DNA of 64,000 bases from SLJN01 sp964505385 (GTDB lineage: Bacteria > Bacteroidota > Rhodothermia > Balneolales > Natronogracilivirgulaceae), in assembly GCA_964505385.1 (NCBI GenBank), contig CAZDIA010000001.1:62001-126000 (forward strand), given 5' to 3'. Below, in pieces: positions 17,991 through 27,553 of the stretch (position 1 is the stretch's first letter; each line of letters starts with the position of its first letter). The translations under genes and the position numbers were made by a program. Below the pieces are notes generated by a model. The model was given only the letters and a program-made list of their open reading frames with translations. It did not search any database and was not told the origin of the DNA.

Positions 17991-19820
17991 TCATTTTGCT
18001 ACAGCCACCCGGTTCCACAACAATTGCAGGCGCTTTTGCTGCTCGTTTACGGTTTCGGCAAGGGAAGTAAGGTTTTCACCAGGCCATGGTGTCTTTTCTG
18101 CAAGATCCCGGCAATATTTCATTCCCTCTTCCAGATTTTTCAGGATTGACTCAAGGTACTTACAAGTTTTCGGATCTTCGGTGTCGCTTTCATCCAAAAT
18201 GGTTTCCAGATAATCGACATTCATCTCCAACTCTTTCGCGAACATGTGCGGACGATCATCCGGAACGAGGGAGTCGCCTCTGCCGTAAATGTGGTCGGTC
18301 ATTTTATCGAGCGTGTAAGGTCCCGTGAACCATGCGATATTCGGACCCGGGCAAATAGCCTGAGGCCCGTGTTTTTCTTTAATGATATTCAGTTTTAGCA
18401 GGCTTCCGTTGCCCAGGTGGTTACACAGGCAGGTTTTGGCAAGCACTTCATCCCGTCGATTTTGCTTCTGTTCTTCCGACTCGGCTGACTCTGAAATCTG
18501 CCCGAGCTTAAGTAATTGATATTGAGTTGATGCAGTACAAATCGGGTTATCTGTAAACTCGGTGTTGGTTTTCAGGAATCCTTTCGGACATCCTGAACCC
18601 GGTTTATTTTTTTCGATACGCTCTTTAGTCCACCGTTCTGAGCCGGAATTGCGGATATTATTAAACGGGACACCAAGCGGGGATACACTGCTCAAATACA
18701 AATCATCTTTACCGGCATCAATGAGCAATTGAAGCGTGGGATCATCAACGCAGGTTGCTTCAGGCACAACTAAAAAAGGGCTGCCCCATCCGGTACGGTC
18801 AACTTCGTAATCCTGCATTAAACGCATGTTTTCACCGTGATTACCTATGCCTCCCTGTACGGTTACTTCAGGCTCTTCTTCAAGTGCGGATTCCGGATAC
18901 TCCCATCCCATTTTTTCATAAAATGAAGTAATCAGCGGCTTAAATTGCTTGCTAAGCATAGATTTCTTCTCGCGGAATTCATCAAGCATAACGGGCAATA
19001 GTCTGCCGTCGGAATAGAAAGCGTGCCCGCCGCAATTCAGCCCCGATTCAATCCGAAACTCAGAAATCTCAAGCCCTTTCTTGGCCAGATATTTACCCTG
19101 AATCAAAGCGGAGCGGAAATCGCTTACCTTCAGTATTATTTTCTTTTTGATGTGTCCGGACGTATCCCGGTAAAACTGTGGAAATTCAGCAATGTAATTG
19201 TACAACCGGGGATTAAATCCGGCTGAAAGTACAACCGCGGATTCAACCGCGCTTTCGGCATATCCTCGCAGGGCGGCGCACGCATCGCTGAATTCACTGC
19301 TGTATGGTTTGTTTTCGTTATCACTTTCGAGATGATCTACCTTGGCCATGATATTTACATCAATGGAGCCTGGGGTTAAAGCAGATGTTAGTTTTTCCTC
19401 GATTTCCTTTCGTTTTTCCGAATCGGGTAGGGCGGTCATTGTTTCCCAAAGCGATCTCAGCGGGTTGGTTTCCGGCAGCATCCGGAAGTATCGGTTTTTT
19501 TCCGGGCTCCCGGAAAAGCTTGCCGACTTCAGATCATCAAATTTTTGCTGAACAATCTCATTTACGGTATCCAGATATGCGGTGATTCGCTTCGCCCTTC
19601 CGTCATGAATGCTGCGGGAGATAGAGGTGAAGGGTATTTCATGTAAGTGGCTGTAATGCTTTCTGATTTTTTCAAGCAGAAGATCATCAACAATAGATAT
19701 CACAGAATCTATACCAAGATGAGCGACCCGAATGGGGGTATCAACCGAGTGTCCGGTTCCCATTACGGGAATATGAAAGTTATGCGGTGTGGCTGACATA
19801 ATTGGGATGGTTAAAAGCAA
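17991..19820 (-). CDS. Large protein resembling nitronate monooxygenase, with cysteine-rich C-terminal half
   Basis: 609 aa; Met8 (19799) is an alternative start. 'HIPVMGTGHSVDTPIRVAHLG' (16-36), 'RIESGLNCGGHAF' (256-268) and 'VQGGIGNHGENMRLM' then 'TGWGSPFLVVPEAT' (321-356) fall in the same order as the N-terminal strand, the xxGGH motif and the AGGI...GTxFl...E phosphate-binding region of nitronate monooxygenase/PfaD-type FMN barrels. Beyond this lie Cys411, Cys428, Cys464, Cys466 and Cys490, which could bind an Fe-S cluster. NMO proteins are usually 320-380 aa, so this is much larger. The function is unknown; fold assignment is my inference from motif order. Confidence 0.5.
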   Translation of the reverse strand: MLLTIPIMSATPHNFHIPVMGTGHSVDTPIRVAHLGIDSVISIVDDLLLEKIRKHYSHLHEIPFTSISRSIHDGRAKRITAYLDTVNEIVQQKFDDLKSASFSGSPEKNRYFRMLPETNPLRSLWETMTALPDSEKRKEIEEKLTSALTPGSIDVNIMAKVDHLESDNENKPYSSEFSDACAALRGYAESAVESAVVLSAGFNPRLYNYIAEFPQFYRDTSGHIKKKIILKVSDFRSALIQGKYLAKKGLEISEFRIESGLNCGGHAFYSDGRLLPVMLDEFREKKSMLSKQFKPLITSFYEKMGWEYPESALEEEPEVTVQGGIGNHGENMRLMQDYEVDRTGWGSPFLVVPEATCVDDPTLQLLIDAGKDDLYLSSVSPLGVPFNNIRNSGSERWTKERIEKNKPGSGCPKGFLKTNTEFTDNPICTASTQYQLLKLGQISESAESEEQKQNRRDEVLAKTCLCNHLGNGSLLKLNIIKEKHGPQAICPGPNIAWFTGPYTLDKMTDHIYGRGDSLVPDDRPHMFAKELEMNVDYLETILDESDTEDPKTCKYLESILKNLEEGMKYCRDLAEKTPWPGENLTSLAETVNEQQKRLQLLWNRVAVAK

Positions 19821-19982
19821 TTTGAATTAAAAGATAACTTGTAATATAAAGATATTATAGCAGATATCATACTCTTATATCTAAAAATAATGAACTTGTT
19901 TTAAAATTAACTCTTATGGGCTTTGAAACTTGGCAAAATAGGTTTTTGTAGAGGGTTACTCGTTAGTCGTTATATTGTTTGA

Positions 19983-19998
19983 TCCCGAAATTTCGGGA
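19983..19998. repeat. 16-bp perfect palindrome
   Basis: TCCCGAAATTTCGGGA is fully self-complementary. It lies in the 334-bp gap between the divergent NMO-like gene and the likely thiI start. It could be an operator or a dispersed intergenic motif; nothing else is recognisable in that gap. Confidence 0.45.
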
Positions 19999-20154
19999 CG
20001 GGTTGTTTGAGGTTTGACGTTCAGCTAAATCTGACTGAGTTGGACTTCATTTTTTGATGCTGGTTTCGTTTTATTTTTGATAAATATACTGGTGGATTAT
20101 TTAGAAGCACTAAATTGCATAAGAATAAAAAGCTTACAAAGAAACGGGGATATA

Positions 20155-21426
20155 GTGTTTAACCGAATACTCATCAATCACTCTGAAATTTCTACGAAAA
20201 AAGGGAATCGACGTTTTTTTGAAGATCAATTGGGGAGCAATGTTCTGAAGCGTATAAAAAGTGAAGGATTTAACTGGCCGGTAGATGTAAAGCGACATTA
20301 TCAGGTAGTTCGGGTACCGGAGGATGCAAGTGAAGACCAGATCCTGAAGGCTATTGGTAATATAACCGAGGTTCACGGTGTTCGTTGGGCATCACCGGCT
20401 GTATGGCTGCCCTCTGAAAAATTCCGCAATGAAGATAATACTCCAAAATATAACATGATTAAGGAGATTGCTGTTCAAATTGCTGAGCAGTGCTTTAAGG
20501 AAGGGCGTACCTTTGCGGTAAAGCTAAAGAGATCTGATAAAAAATATACACTTCCTTCAGAACAGCTGGAGCGTTGGCTTGGAAAGGAAATTGTAGAAAA
20601 TACACCCTGGAATAATGTCAACCTGAAATCTCCTGATCTGGAACTCATTATAAGAGTTTATCGTGATGAGCTTTTCATCAGCCCGAAAAAATATATGGGA
20701 TCATCAGGATTACCGGTAGGATCTGCCGGCCATGCACTTTCACTGCTTTCAGGTGGTTTCGACTCACCTATTGCAAGCTGGATGATGGCACGCCGTGGTT
20801 GCAGTCTCGACTTTATTCATTTTACACCATCCCACCCTCATCCGGAGGAAATTGAAAATTCAAAAATTGACAGGCTTGCCGCCTGGCTAAGCCGATATAC
20901 CCTTACTTCCAGGCTCTATATGGTTCCTTATACACATTTTGACTTATCTATGCCTTCACACAATCGGCCAAAAGCGTTAATGGTGTTCAGGCGGTTTATG
21001 TCGCGAACGGCAGAAGAACTGGCTAATCGTATAGATGCCAAAGCTCTGGTAACCGGTGAAAGCCTGGCACAGGTCGCATCCCAAACGCTTGAAAATCTGG
21101 TGACAAATAATTCAGTGCTGTCCATGCCCGTTTTTCAACCTCTTATCGGACATAACAAAGATGAAATAATTGAGTTGTCCCGTAAAATCGGAAGCCATGA
21201 TTTGTCGGTTGAACCGTATAAGGATTGTTGTTCTCTGATTTCCACGAACCCTGAAACTAAGTCGAATCCTAAAACCATTCGAAAATTCGAGGAGCGGTGG
21301 ATTCCGGATTATCAGGATTTGATAGACCGCACTCTTGATGATGCATACTGCTATGAATACGAATGCGGCAAAAAAGTGAATGCCTACGCGATTCGGAGCG
21401 TTGAGCAAAATGAATTCCCAGAATGA
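20155..21426 (+). CDS. thiI: tRNA 4-thiouridine synthase ThiI (short form)
   Basis: About 423 aa from the GTG at 20155. A longer frame opens at a TTG at 20077, but homology to the ThiI N terminus (ILINHSEIS...KKGNRRFFE) starts only after the GTG, which has GGGGA 5 bp upstream. The order is NFLD, THUMP, then the PP-loop pyrophosphatase with 'SGGFDSPIASWMM' (about 199 onward) and a late 'YKDCCSL'. It adenylates U8 of tRNA and transfers sulfur. It has no C-terminal rhodanese domain, so the sulfur must come by another route. Thiamin synthesis is not suggested by neighbours. Confidence 0.9.
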   Translation: MFNRILINHSEISTKKGNRRFFEDQLGSNVLKRIKSEGFNWPVDVKRHYQVVRVPEDASEDQILKAIGNITEVHGVRWASPAVWLPSEKFRNEDNTPKYNMIKEIAVQIAEQCFKEGRTFAVKLKRSDKKYTLPSEQLERWLGKEIVENTPWNNVNLKSPDLELIIRVYRDELFISPKKYMGSSGLPVGSAGHALSLLSGGFDSPIASWMMARRGCSLDFIHFTPSHPHPEEIENSKIDRLAAWLSRYTLTSRLYMVPYTHFDLSMPSHNRPKALMVFRRFMSRTAEELANRIDAKALVTGESLAQVASQTLENLVTNNSVLSMPVFQPLIGHNKDEIIELSRKIGSHDLSVEPYKDCCSLISTNPETKSNPKTIRKFEERWIPDYQDLIDRTLDDAYCYEYECGKKVNAYAIRSVEQNEFPE

Positions 21427-21501
21427 TTCAAAATATACGTTCTGCACATCATCTAATATATTCGTAATCACTTTCATAAGTAATACATAAATCCGTTTTT
21501 T

Positions 21502-22866
21502 ATGATGCAATTCGCTTCAAAAATTTCAAAATACAAGCTTAAAGCGGGGATAATTTTACCATCCGCACTGATCATACTTTTTTTGACGGCGATGAAATTT
21601 CAATACGCTGATCCTCCTTCGGTTTCCTGGGATGAAATCAAAAAGCTTGAGGGTGGCGAGGCGCATCAGGGCAGGTGGGAAATGAATGATTCGGATTTCC
21701 GCTATGTCGATGATCCGTCTGTTGCAGTACACGATGACGGGCATACTGCTGTGGTATGGGCAGATCAGGAAGAGCAAAATATTTTCTTGCAAGTATTTGA
21801 GCCGGATGGTGAAGAGCGCTTTTCCGATGCGATAAATGTATCACAGCAAGGCGAGAAATTCTCCTGGCTTCCGAGGCTTAAATTTAATCCGGAAAATCCG
21901 GATGAAATCTATGTGCTATGGCAGGAGATTATATTTTCCGGGGGATCGCATGGCGGGGAAATCCTTTTTTCCAAATCTGATGACGGTGGCCGTAATTTTA
22001 ATGAGCCACAAAATCTATCAAATACCCCAAAAGGTGCCGGAAAAGGCAGACTTTCGCAACGGCTATGGGATAACGGAAGCCTCGACCTGACGGTTGGCCC
22101 TGATGGGCAGATTTATACCGTGTGGTCAGAATATGAGGGTGATTTAAGATTCAGTAAATCTACCGATGGTGGTGAAAGTTTTTCAGAACCGGAAACCCTT
22201 GCAAGTGATGATGAAGCCGGACCGGCCAGAGGCCCGTCCATAACTACCGATGCCGATGGGGAAATATACATTGCCTGGAGTCTTGGTGAAGAAGATACTG
22301 CCGATATCCATTTTAGCCATTCTACTGACGAGGGCAGTTCTTTTGAATCACCTCAGCCTTTATATGAAAGTGATGGTCATTCCGACGCACCACAAGTTGA
22401 GGGAGACACCAGGGGAAATTTGTTTCTGGTTTATGGTGAAGGAAACGGTAGCCGCCAGCCCCAATATGATGTGATGTTTAGCCGGATGAATAACGATGAG
22501 CAAAGTTTTTCCGAACCTAAAAGTATCTCAAGAGGTCATTCTGAAGAATTCAGCAGCGTTCATTATCCATCGGTAGTGCTGGATGGCAGTGATAACATCT
22601 ATGTGATTTGGGATTTATTTCCGGAGAGCGGCCGCGAATCGCTTGGTCTTGGATTTACCGCATCAGGTAATGGAGGTCAAACTTTTTCAGAGCCGACTAC
22701 GGTACCCGGTATGGGTCAATCCCAATATGGCATGAATGGCAGCCGCCAGGGATCTTTAATGCGGAAAATGGATGTGAATAGTGAGGGGCAGATTGCTGTA
22801 GTTAACAGCACTTTTCAAGCCGGGGATGCCAGTTATATCTGGATGATCAATGGTTTGGCAGAATAG
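21502..22866 (+). CDS. Asp-box (BNR) repeat beta-propeller protein
   Basis: 454 aa. A hydrophobic segment at residues 15-30 anchors or exports it. Five Asp-box-like repeats follow: 'SKSDDGGRNF' (157), 'SKSTDGGESF' (218), 'SHSTDEGSSF' (272), 'SRMNNDEQSF' (327) and 'TASGNGGQTF' (387), each followed by EP/SP. This is the sialidase/BNR six-bladed propeller pattern. Conserved arginines of true sialidases are not obvious, so glycan hydrolysis is not assured; it may be a binding propeller on the cell surface. Followed by a 527-bp gap. Confidence 0.75.
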   Translation: MMQFASKISKYKLKAGIILPSALIILFLTAMKFQYADPPSVSWDEIKKLEGGEAHQGRWEMNDSDFRYVDDPSVAVHDDGHTAVVWADQEEQNIFLQVFEPDGEERFSDAINVSQQGEKFSWLPRLKFNPENPDEIYVLWQEIIFSGGSHGGEILFSKSDDGGRNFNEPQNLSNTPKGAGKGRLSQRLWDNGSLDLTVGPDGQIYTVWSEYEGDLRFSKSTDGGESFSEPETLASDDEAGPARGPSITTDADGEIYIAWSLGEEDTADIHFSHSTDEGSSFESPQPLYESDGHSDAPQVEGDTRGNLFLVYGEGNGSRQPQYDVMFSRMNNDEQSFSEPKSISRGHSEEFSSVHYPSVVLDGSDNIYVIWDLFPESGRESLGLGFTASGNGGQTFSEPTTVPGMGQSQYGMNGSRQGSLMRKMDVNSEGQIAVVNSTFQAGDASYIWMINGLAE

Positions 22867-23083
22867 GATAAAAAAAGCATGGATAAACAGCCGCAGCTGT
22901 TTGGTAAATCTGAGTTTTAAATGCCGCAATGCTGCACACTATCAATTTACAGGATTGAAGGATTTATGTTCAAATGAGTCCGATTTGTCTATAACTTATT
23001 ATGACTATGGTCTGCTGCTCATCATGATGCACCCATGCGCGCTCGTTTTTTCAAGGAACCTCTCCAGTTCTTTGTAACCCGAG

Positions 23084-23250
23084 TTCGATTCTAAATCAGC
23101 ACTATTTATAGAACATATACTCGTACATTCGCATAAATCGGGTCTGTCCCGGCTTATGTCGTGATGTTTTCGTGGTATTCGTTGTGGTAAAATTCCTGCT
23201 TGTCTTAACCAAAACAGGTACTATGTTTTATTTTAAATCATTCTTTCATA
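23084..23250 (+). repeat. Dispersed repeat copy B with internal hairpin
   Basis: Same opening as copy A (TTCGATTCTAAATCAGC) and similar spacing to the hairpin at 23132-23158. Relative to copy A, the A-T pair at hairpin positions 10/18 is changed to G-C, a compensatory change. The tail 'GGTACTATGTTTTATTTT' also matches 'GGCACTACGTTTTATTTA' after copy A. Confidence 0.65.
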
Positions 23251-23331
23251 TGTACTTTTATTACAATAATTACGCACCATAAATACATACAGTAATTATT
23301 TTGATTTTTACGATAGGCCATAATCTAAATA

Positions 23332-23367
23332 AAAAAGCTGCCCTGAATTAAACCAAGACAGCTTTTT
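23332..23367 (-). terminator. Terminator downstream of pckG
   Basis: Arms AAAAAGCTG and CAGCTTTTT (9 bp, perfect) flank an 18-nt loop 27 bp after the pckG stop. The A/T runs on both sides make it potentially bidirectional. Confidence 0.8.
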
Positions 23368-23393
23368 ATCTATTAGTTTATACTTAATCCGGC

Positions 23394-25235
23394 CTACGGA
23401 CGCTCGGGTTCAGCGCCCCAATCTTTCGGATATCTCCAGAGATTAGAGCGGATTAATTCTCTCATAAAGAAAAATTCTTTAGGCAATTTGTCATAAAGCT
23501 TGGAAAACAATTCCTCATGATTCATCAGTTCATCTTTCCATTCTTCAGTATCAATAGCTAATGCCTTATGGAATTTTTCCCGATCAAAATCATCCAGACC
23601 TCTCAAATCCATGTCTTCATATCGGGGCACCCATCCGAGGGGACCTTCTTCTGCATAAGCTTCACCGTTGACCCTTTGAAAGATCCACTTTAACACCCGC
23701 ATGTTCTCACCGAAGCCGGGCCAGACCATATCGCCGTTTTCATCTTTTCGGAACCAGTTAGCAGCGAAAATTCGGGGTGGGTTGGTTATTTCACGGCCGA
23801 TCTGCAGCCAGTGGTTAAAATAATCTCCCATATGGTAGCCGGCGAACGGAAGCATAGCAAACGGATCCTGGCGGACTTTGCCGAGATCTCCGAAAGCAGC
23901 GGCCGTTTTTTCCGATCCCATGGTAGCAGCTAAATACACGCCAAAATTCCAGTTAATAGCCTGATAAGTCAATGGAACTGTGGAGCTTCTTCGCCCACCG
24001 AATATAAAGGCATCAATACGAACGCCTTCAGGGTTTTCCCACTCCGGATCAATTGACGGGCACTGCGATGCCGGAGCTGTGAACCGGGCATTAGGGTGAG
24101 CTGCCGGTTTATCACTATCCGGGGTCCACTTATTACCACGCCAATCCGTAAGTTCCGGAGGCGGCTCCTTGGTTAAGCCTTCCCACCATACGTCGCCGTC
24201 CGGAGTTAATGCGACATTGGTAAAGATGGTATTTTCTTTAATGGATTCCATCGCATTCGGGTTGGTATCGTAGTTAGTACCCGGAGCTACACCGAAAAAA
24301 CCAGTTTCCGGATTGATAGCATAGAGTTTGCCATCTTCTTTCGGCTTAATCCAGGCAATGTCGTCCCCGATAGTGGTGACTTTCCAATCGTCTAACTCCT
24401 TTGGAGGAATAAGCATGGCAAAGTTGGTTTTACCACAGGCGCTTGGAAATGCGCCGGCAACATGACTCTTTTTACCCTCAGGAGATTCAACTCCCAGAAT
24501 AAGCATATGCTCAGCAAGCCAGCCTTCATCACGGGCCATGTTGGATGCGATGCGAAGAGCAAAGCACTTTTTACCTAAAAGAGCATTACCTCCATAGCCG
24601 CTGCCATAAGACATGATTGAGCGTTCTTCGGGGAAATGCACAATGTATTTAGTATCAGGATTACATGGCCATATCACATCTTCCTCTCCTTCTTCCAAAG
24701 GTGCACCAACTGAATGGAGGCATTTTACAAAGTCACCATCGCCCAGAGTATCTATGACTTTTTTCCCTATCCGGGTCATGATCCTCATGTTAACTACTAC
24801 ATAGGGTGAGTCGGTAATCTGCACACCAATTTGAGCAATGTCAGAGCCAATAGGACCCATGCTGAAAGGAATCACATAGAGGGTTCTACCCTTCATACAA
24901 CCATCAAACAGCCCGTTCAGGGTACCTTTCATCTTTTTCGGATCCTCCCAGTTGTTGGTAGGCCCTGCGTCTTCTTTTCTCCAGCTGCAGATATATGTGC
25001 GGTCTTCTACTCTGGCTACATCACTCGGATCTGAAAAAGCTGCATAGCTGTTGGGACGCTTTTCAGGATTGAGCTTGATAAAGGTTCCGCTCTCCACAAG
25101 CAAATTAAGAAGCTCATCATTTTCTTCTTCCGATCCGTCGCACCAGTAAATGTTATCGGGCTTGCATAATTCAGCAGTTTCGGCAACCCACTTGTTCAGT
25201 TCGGCATTGTTTACTTTATACTTTGGTTGATCCAT
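23394..25235 (-). CDS. pckG: Phosphoenolpyruvate carboxykinase (GTP)
   Basis: 613 aa, the usual length. The kinase-1a P-loop with the reactive cysteine is 'GAFPSACGKTNFAML' (261-275, Cys267). 'SYGSGYGGNALLGKKCFALRIAS' (209-231) and 'FGGRRSSTVPL' are other PEPCK-GTP signatures. It interconverts oxaloacetate and PEP using GTP, for gluconeogenesis. It is a single-gene unit with its own terminator and a foldable 5' leader of about 120-140 nt. Confidence 0.96.
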   Translation of the reverse strand: MDQPKYKVNNAELNKWVAETAELCKPDNIYWCDGSEEENDELLNLLVESGTFIKLNPEKRPNSYAAFSDPSDVARVEDRTYICSWRKEDAGPTNNWEDPKKMKGTLNGLFDGCMKGRTLYVIPFSMGPIGSDIAQIGVQITDSPYVVVNMRIMTRIGKKVIDTLGDGDFVKCLHSVGAPLEEGEEDVIWPCNPDTKYIVHFPEERSIMSYGSGYGGNALLGKKCFALRIASNMARDEGWLAEHMLILGVESPEGKKSHVAGAFPSACGKTNFAMLIPPKELDDWKVTTIGDDIAWIKPKEDGKLYAINPETGFFGVAPGTNYDTNPNAMESIKENTIFTNVALTPDGDVWWEGLTKEPPPELTDWRGNKWTPDSDKPAAHPNARFTAPASQCPSIDPEWENPEGVRIDAFIFGGRRSSTVPLTYQAINWNFGVYLAATMGSEKTAAAFGDLGKVRQDPFAMLPFAGYHMGDYFNHWLQIGREITNPPRIFAANWFRKDENGDMVWPGFGENMRVLKWIFQRVNGEAYAEEGPLGWVPRYEDMDLRGLDDFDREKFHKALAIDTEEWKDELMNHEELFSKLYDKLPKEFFFMRELIRSNLWRYPKDWGAEPERP

Positions 25236-25692
25236 AATTATCTCCCATTTTTTTATTTAAAACAGGCCAAAATCATTTTTTTGTGATGACTTTCAGGATG
25301 ATTTATATCCCAAAAAATTTAAATTAGTCATCAATAATGGTTGACTAAATTGGCCTGAAGTGTGTGAAAAAAATCAATTCGCATAATATAATTTGCAGTT
25401 GCTTCAGATAAAATGATAACCGTCATCTTTTGCACCGCATAGAGTAAATAAGATATCAAGTGCAAAAGCAGTGTGTTGATACAAAGAAGCTGATTGCCGG
25501 TAACTGGCAAATTCTATATTGCAAATTCATATTACAATACCAAGTTACACATGAAATGTGAATGTATTATTAAAATAAATTGTCTCTTTTCCCGATAATG
25601 AGTTTTGAATTTAATCCGGAGCTTTTGCGATTCTGTTAAATATAATTTTGTCAGTATTGAGCATCACCGTTTTATAACCAGACATCCGACAC
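25236..25692. other. Divergent intergenic region pckG / LOG gene
   Basis: 457 bp. The pckG-proximal 125 bp hold nested inverted repeats (separate entry). The LOG-proximal 300 bp are AT-rich without a recognisable site. Confidence 0.5.
25263..25357 (-). ncRNA. Candidate structured 5' leader of pckG
   Basis: In the pckG orientation, CAGGCCAA (25357-25350) can pair perfectly with TTGGCCTG (25270-25263), closing a 95-nt domain. Inside is a 7-bp stem TTAGTCA/TGACTAA with an 11-nt loop (25348-25324), then short stems GGAT/ATCC and TCAT/ATGA. A TATATTATG element lies just upstream (about 25390-25382). The inner dyad could instead be a protein operator. No known riboswitch class is recognised. Confidence 0.4.
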
Positions 25693-26301
25693 GTGGAGAA
25701 TTTAAATAATAAAAACATGCGGAAAATATGCGTGTATTGCGGATCAGGCAGTGGTAGCAACGACATATTTATCAGTCAGGCTAAAAAGCTTGGGAGAATG
25801 CTCGCCGGTGAGAATATCGGGTTGGTTTATGGTGGCGCTTCAATTGGGATGATGGGAGCAGTCGCTGATTCTGTGCTGGAAAATGGCGGAGAAGTAACCG
25901 GGGTTATTCCTAAAAAGATTGTTGATCTTGAAATAGCGCATCGCCAATTAACAGAGTTGAAAATTGTAGACGGCATGCACGAACGCAAAGCAGCGATGGC
26001 GGAGCTGGGAGATGCTTTTATTGCATTGCCGGGTGGGTTTGGCACTCTTGATGAGATATTCGAGGTTCTGACCTGGTCGCAATTGGGATTGCACCAAAAA
26101 CCCTGCGCGATGCTGAGTGTGAACGGGTATTTCGACGATATTTTAAGCTTTATCAAAAAGGCAGAGGATAACGGATTTATCAGGGATGAACACAGGCAGC
26201 TGCTTTTGGTCGGTGACACACCTGAGCAGTTACTATACGCTATACAGGAAAGATGGAATCAGCAACCCGGGAAGAAAATAAATCCGTTTCCCAAAGTTTG
26301 A
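25693..26301 (+). CDS. LOG family protein (putative nucleoside-monophosphate phosphoribohydrolase)
   Basis: 202 aa; Met9 is an alternative start. 'VYCGSGSG' near the N terminus and 'PGGFGTLDE' (113-121) are the two motifs of the LOG family, with the Arg-Lys pair in 'HERKAAM'. Members cleave ribose-5'-phosphate from AMP or cytokinin monophosphates. In non-plant-associated bacteria the role is usually unknown. Followed by nusB after 93 bp. Confidence 0.88.
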   Translation: MENLNNKNMRKICVYCGSGSGSNDIFISQAKKLGRMLAGENIGLVYGGASIGMMGAVADSVLENGGEVTGVIPKKIVDLEIAHRQLTELKIVDGMHERKAAMAELGDAFIALPGGFGTLDEIFEVLTWSQLGLHQKPCAMLSVNGYFDDILSFIKKAEDNGFIRDEHRQLLLVGDTPEQLLYAIQERWNQQPGKKINPFPKV

Positions 26302-26394
26302 TTTTTATCGGACTATGACAGAGGAAATTTTTTAAATAATTGTATATAAGTTTCTTATTTTTAAATGAACTTTAAGTTAATACGTTGAAGTTGA

Positions 26395-26877
26395 ATGAAC
26401 AATCGAAGAGCAGTCAGAGAAACCGTAGTTAAAGCATTGTACGCAAGACAGGTTGGCGATCATGATGATGAACACATCATTCAGACCATCATCAAAGATG
26501 CCCATAAAGACGATAAGGATAATCTGGAATTTGCGGAGCGCCTGTATCTGCGGTCGGTAAAAATGGCTGATGAAGCGGATGAGCAAATTCAAAAGCATGT
26601 AGCTAATTGGGAGCTGAACCGCCTGGCAATATTAGACAGGGTGATTTTACGTATGGCGGTTTGCGAGATGATTACTTTTGAGGATATACCTCCGAAGGTT
26701 ACCATCAACGAAGCTATTGAACTGGCCAAGAAATATTCCACAAATAAATCCGGTCAGTTTGTAAACGGTATACTCGATGCCGCACTTGAGAGTATGGAAA
26801 AGGAAAATCGTATCGTAAAAAAAGGACGTGGGTTGATCGATAAATCTGCAAATACGAGAACCGAGTTAAATGAGTGA
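26395..26877 (+). CDS. nusB: Transcription antitermination factor NusB
   Basis: 160 aa. The N-terminal 'NRRAVRETVVKALYARQ' and the C-terminal 'NRLAILDRVILRMAVCEM' with 'PPKVTINEAIELAKKYS' and 'FVNGILDAAL' are textbook NusB. It binds boxA with NusE/S10 in rRNA antitermination. The last 8 bp overlap the start of the phosphoesterase gene. Confidence 0.94.
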   Translation: MNNRRAVRETVVKALYARQVGDHDDEHIIQTIIKDAHKDDKDNLEFAERLYLRSVKMADEADEQIQKHVANWELNRLAILDRVILRMAVCEMITFEDIPPKVTINEAIELAKKYSTNKSGQFVNGILDAALESMEKENRIVKKGRGLIDKSANTRTELNE

Positions 26878-27553
26878 TAAAGGTAAGATGGTTGCCTTGG
26901 CAGATATTCATGGCTGCTACAGGACGCTGGAAGCTTTGTTAAAAAAACTTGATTCCTTCCGCTACGGCAAATTTATCTTTCTTGGTGATTACATTGACCG
27001 TGGCCCCGACTCAAAATCCGTATTGGAATTATTGATTGACTTTCGGGAGGATCACGACACCATTATACTCAGGGGTAATCATGAGCAGATGATGCTTGAT
27101 GCGGTAAATAAAGGGGATATCTCATTATGGATGCTGAACGGCGGAAGCCAAACTCTGAAATCCTACGGTTTAGAAGCAGGCAATTTAGATATACCGCCAA
27201 GGCACTTTGATTTTATAAATGAGATGGAAGTCTACTATGAAACGGATGAATATTTTTTCGTCCACGCCGGTCTGCCACCGGATTTGAGAATAAGTGATGC
27301 GACAAAGAACAATGAAATGAAATATGAGTTTCTTTGGGAACGGTCTCATCTCGATCTCGAACTTGACAAGCCCGTATGGGAAAAGAAAGTGGTGTTTGGC
27401 CATACGCCACTACATATGCCTATTCTTACTGAAAAAATGATAGGCATAGATACCGGTTGTGTATTTCCGCACCTTACCGGAATGGGTTATCTCACAGCGG
27501 CAGTTTTGCCAGACGAGCAGTTTATCTATCAGAAAAATATCGAGCTGCCCTGA
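26870..27553 (+). CDS. Metallophosphoesterase (PrpE/ApaH-like protein phosphatase)
   Basis: 227 aa. The calcineurin-type metal motifs are complete: Asp12-x-His14 in 'ADIHGCY', Asp40 in 'GDYIDRGPDS', and Asn70-His71 in 'RGNHEQM', plus 'FGHTP' near the C terminus. It may act on phosphoproteins or dinucleoside polyphosphates. It overlaps nusB by 8 bp, so it is cotranslated with it. Confidence 0.85.
   Translation: MSDKGKMVALADIHGCYRTLEALLKKLDSFRYGKFIFLGDYIDRGPDSKSVLELLIDFREDHDTIILRGNHEQMMLDAVNKGDISLWMLNGGSQTLKSYGLEAGNLDIPPRHFDFINEMEVYYETDEYFFVHAGLPPDLRISDATKNNEMKYEFLWERSHLDLELDKPVWEKKVVFGHTPLHMPILTEKMIGIDTGCVFPHLTGMGYLTAAVLPDEQFIYQKNIELP

Larger units (their letters stand above)
22867..23393. 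other. 527-bp non-coding region with repeat copy and terminator
   Basis: Contains dispersed repeat copy B and the pckG terminator. No gene is supported in the remaining sequence. Confidence 0.6.
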
